Shown piece after piece: positions 22,954-24,165 of a DNA stretch of 24,165 bases. Position numbers and translations under genes: made by a program. Position 1 is the first letter of the stretch, and each line of letters begins with the position of its first letter. Location: positions 1 to 24,165 of the IMG/VR virus record IMGVR_UViG_3300042465_003447. One strand, 5' to 3'. The DNA comes from a virus. The notes under the pieces are model-generated. The model had not been told where the DNA came from and ran no database searches. It saw only the letters and a program-made list of their open reading frames with translations.

Positions 22954-23487
22954 TTAATCATAAAATGTATTGGTCGTATGGTAATCATACTCAATAATAA
23001 TCTTATTTACCATTAAGGTTCTTACTGAACTTAGCTCTAACACGTCCCTAGTTTCATCAACCTGAAAAACCTTAAAATTATGAAAAAATACATTAATGTC
23101 TGCTGCAGGAATATTGTTTTTAATCCATTTGTTAACATCTTGCCCTGAAGCATCTTCACGATCTAAAGCTTCAAATATGACCCTGCTTACGTCCATTACC
23201 TTAGATAGGCTATTTCCATGTATTGAATATATTAACTGTTCTCTTTTGTGTCTGTAAAAAGGTTTTGGTCTATATCTAGTCATCCTATCATAAAGAACCA
23301 AAAATGCGTCTGGGTTTCCTGGAGATGATATATAGTTGCTATATAATTCTTCAATTCCTACTGGAGAAACTGGAATAATTGGGTTAAACTGTTCTGCCCC
23401 CGTTAAAATTTCAAACTCTTCTAACTGGGCCTGTATATATTTATTAATATACTCAGGAGGAAACCCTGTTTGTGATATTGTAGCCAT
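22954..23487 (-). CDS. Probable tail terminator protein, 177 residues
   Basis: Immediately before the tail tube gene, the usual slot of the tail terminator that caps the tube and joins it to the head. Residues about 80-177 have an alpha/beta pattern: REQLIYSIHG, a helix VMDVSRVIFEALDRED, NVFFHNFKVFQVDETRD and a final strand VNKIIIEYDYH. I choose ATG 23487 as the start, seven bases after the previous stop. A TTG at 23520 would add 11 residues but overlaps the preceding gene by 26 bases and lacks a ribosome binding site. TATAAT ends six bases before the ATG, so the mRNA could start at the ATG itself. The function is inferred from position and fold impression. Confidence 0.6.
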   Translation of the reverse strand: MATISQTGFPPEYINKYIQAQLEEFEILTGAEQFNPIIPVSPVGIEELYSNYISSPGNPDAFLVLYDRMTRYRPKPFYRHKREQLIYSIHGNSLSKVMDVSRVIFEALDREDASGQDVNKWIKNNIPAADINVFFHNFKVFQVDETRDVLELSSVRTLMVNKIIIEYDYHTTNTFYD

Positions 23488-23493
23488 AGCCTT

Positions 23494-23499
23494 ATTATA
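23494..23499 (-). promoter_or_regulatory. -10 box giving a possible leaderless mRNA for the tail terminator gene
   Basis: A perfect TATAAT on the minus strand overlaps the TAA stop of the upstream gene and is followed by AAGGCT and ATG. A start site seven bases downstream would be the A of the ATG. There is no TGn extension and only a poor -35 (TTGCTA at 15 bases), so this may be chance in AT-rich DNA. Confidence 0.35.
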
Positions 23500-24130
23500 C
23501 CCCAACCCTTGCGTTAGCAATCCATTTAAAGCCAGTATCTATACCTTTTGCTCTTCCCATCCTAGATCCAGCTGCTACATTGGCCTTATACAAAATTGGC
23601 TTACTTATATAATCATATAGACCAGATGCACGAATAAACGATTGCTTAAAATAGCCAAGCATGAATTCATCAACTGCTCTTTCAAATGATCCAACCACCT
23701 CAGTACCACCTGGATTTTCAACAGTTACTTCTTTTTTTGTAAAAACAGTTTCTCCATTTGCTTCAAACACAAGAACATCAGACTTGACTGGAGCAATTTT
23801 TACTGGAATGCCTTGTTCCATTATTCTTGCCTTATCATAAAATGGAGTGTTTGAGTCTCTTGAGGATGATTGTGATTGTATGAATCTTGACTTAAAGCTA
23901 AGTCCTAGGTTGCTTACAGTATAGTTTAAATCATATAGTCTTGCATCTGGGCTACCAGTTTGCATCCATTCATAAATGTGGTGCATTGCTCTTGGATTTG
24001 ATCTAGCACTTGCGTCAATGTAATCATATAAGGCAGTTAATACTCCATGACCTAGGTTATTTAAGAATACAGATTTGCCTTTTTGAACTCCGTCTAAAAA
24101 TCCAAAAGAATAGTTTACGATGTTATTCAT
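23495..24130 (-). CDS. HK97-gp10-like neck/tail-completion protein, 211 residues
   Basis: The region LTALYDYIDASARSNPRAMHHIYEWMQTGSPDARL (split here as LTALYDYIDASARSNP and MHHIYEWMQTGSPDARL, residues about 31-66) resembles gp10-type proteins, whose hallmark is a helix followed by 'hHvYeW...G.p.aRL'. These proteins join the head-tail connector to the tail and sit just before the terminator and tube genes, as here. The C-terminal part holds a helix FERAVDEFMLGYFKQSF and a basic tail. The frame is open upstream to the window edge and no ribosome binding site precedes ATG 24130, but an ATGA overlap with an upstream frame supports this start. It ends seven bases before the next start. Confidence 0.6.
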   Translation of the reverse strand: MNNIVNYSFGFLDGVQKGKSVFLNNLGHGVLTALYDYIDASARSNPRAMHHIYEWMQTGSPDARLYDLNYTVSNLGLSFKSRFIQSQSSSRDSNTPFYDKARIMEQGIPVKIAPVKSDVLVFEANGETVFTKKEVTVENPGGTEVVGSFERAVDEFMLGYFKQSFIRASGLYDYISKPILYKANVAAGSRMGRAKGIDTGFKWIANARVGV

Positions 24131-24165
24131 TTGTTTTTCAAAAGATTTAGTATTTGTATAAACTC
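24127..24165 (-). CDS. C-terminal end of an upstream gene, cut by the window edge
   Basis: A frame open from the window edge encodes EFIQILNLLKNK and ends in a TGA that overlaps the next ATG as ATGA, the same coupling seen elsewhere in this operon. It probably is the end of a head-tail connector gene, but only 12 residues are visible, so both existence and identity are uncertain. Confidence 0.35.
   Translation of the reverse strand, partial: EFIQILNLLKNK

Noticed and set aside
1-24165. tRNA genes, CRISPR arrays, insertion sequences, attachment sites
   Set aside because: None was seen on reading both strands: no spaced identical repeats with unique spacers, no transposase-like frame or terminal inverted repeats, and no intergenic gap above about 80 bases that could hold a tRNA between genes.

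Overview
The window is a late structural (tail morphogenesis) module of a tailed double-stranded DNA phage or prophage with a long non-contractile (siphovirus-type) tail. Every credible gene is on the minus strand, so transcription runs from base 24165 down to base 1. The DNA is AT-rich by eye and genes are packed with ATGA/TAATG overlaps or gaps of a few bases. An actinobacterial host is my best guess. The hub, tape-measure C-terminus and chaperone resemble those I know from actinobacteriophages, and promoters are mostly -10/extended -10 boxes, in two cases almost touching the start codon, which suits the leaderless mRNAs common in Actinobacteria. AT-richness would fit a low-GC aquatic actinobacterial lineage. 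None of this was tested by a search.

Layout in transcription order: a fragment of an upstream gene (24165-24127); an HK97-gp10-like neck/tail-completion protein (24130-23495); a probable tail terminator (23487-22954); the major tail tube protein (22873-22235), enclosed between an extended -10 promoter and a strong intrinsic terminator; two paralogous tail assembly chaperones, one long (22163-21471) and one short (21421-21092), each with its own promoter; a giant tape measure protein of 4353 residues (21073-8012), over half of the window; a distal-tail-like protein (8012-7371); a 1441-residue tail hub/tail-tip protein with a concanavalin-like insert (7370-3045); then four small to medium tail-tip or fibre proteins (3043-424), a zinc-ribbon miniprotein (414-223) and the start of a helix-turn-helix gene that runs off the left edge (277-1).

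The most unusual element is the tape measure protein. Besides the standard N-terminal TP901-type core, hydrophobic segments, a long coiled coil and a typical C-terminus, it carries two blocks that look like enzyme cargo. Block 1 (about residues 727-1365) holds a HIGH-superfamily nucleotidyltransferase-like domain and a HipA/protein-kinase-like domain. Block 2 (about 3445-4170) holds a GNAT-like segment, a weak ADP-ribosyltransferase-like segment and a clearer R-S-E ADP-ribosyltransferase-like domain. A recurrent module with the core MLTPGE precedes block 1 and lies on both sides of block 2. My inference is that the tape measure doubles as a vehicle for host-takeover enzymes, several of them linked to NAD or nucleotide chemistry, delivered with the genome. 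The cargo calls rest on motif recognition and need profile or structure searches.

The promoter and terminator arrangement suggests that the tail tube is made as its own abundant transcript, and that the usual frameshifted chaperone pair (G and GT) is represented here by two separate genes.
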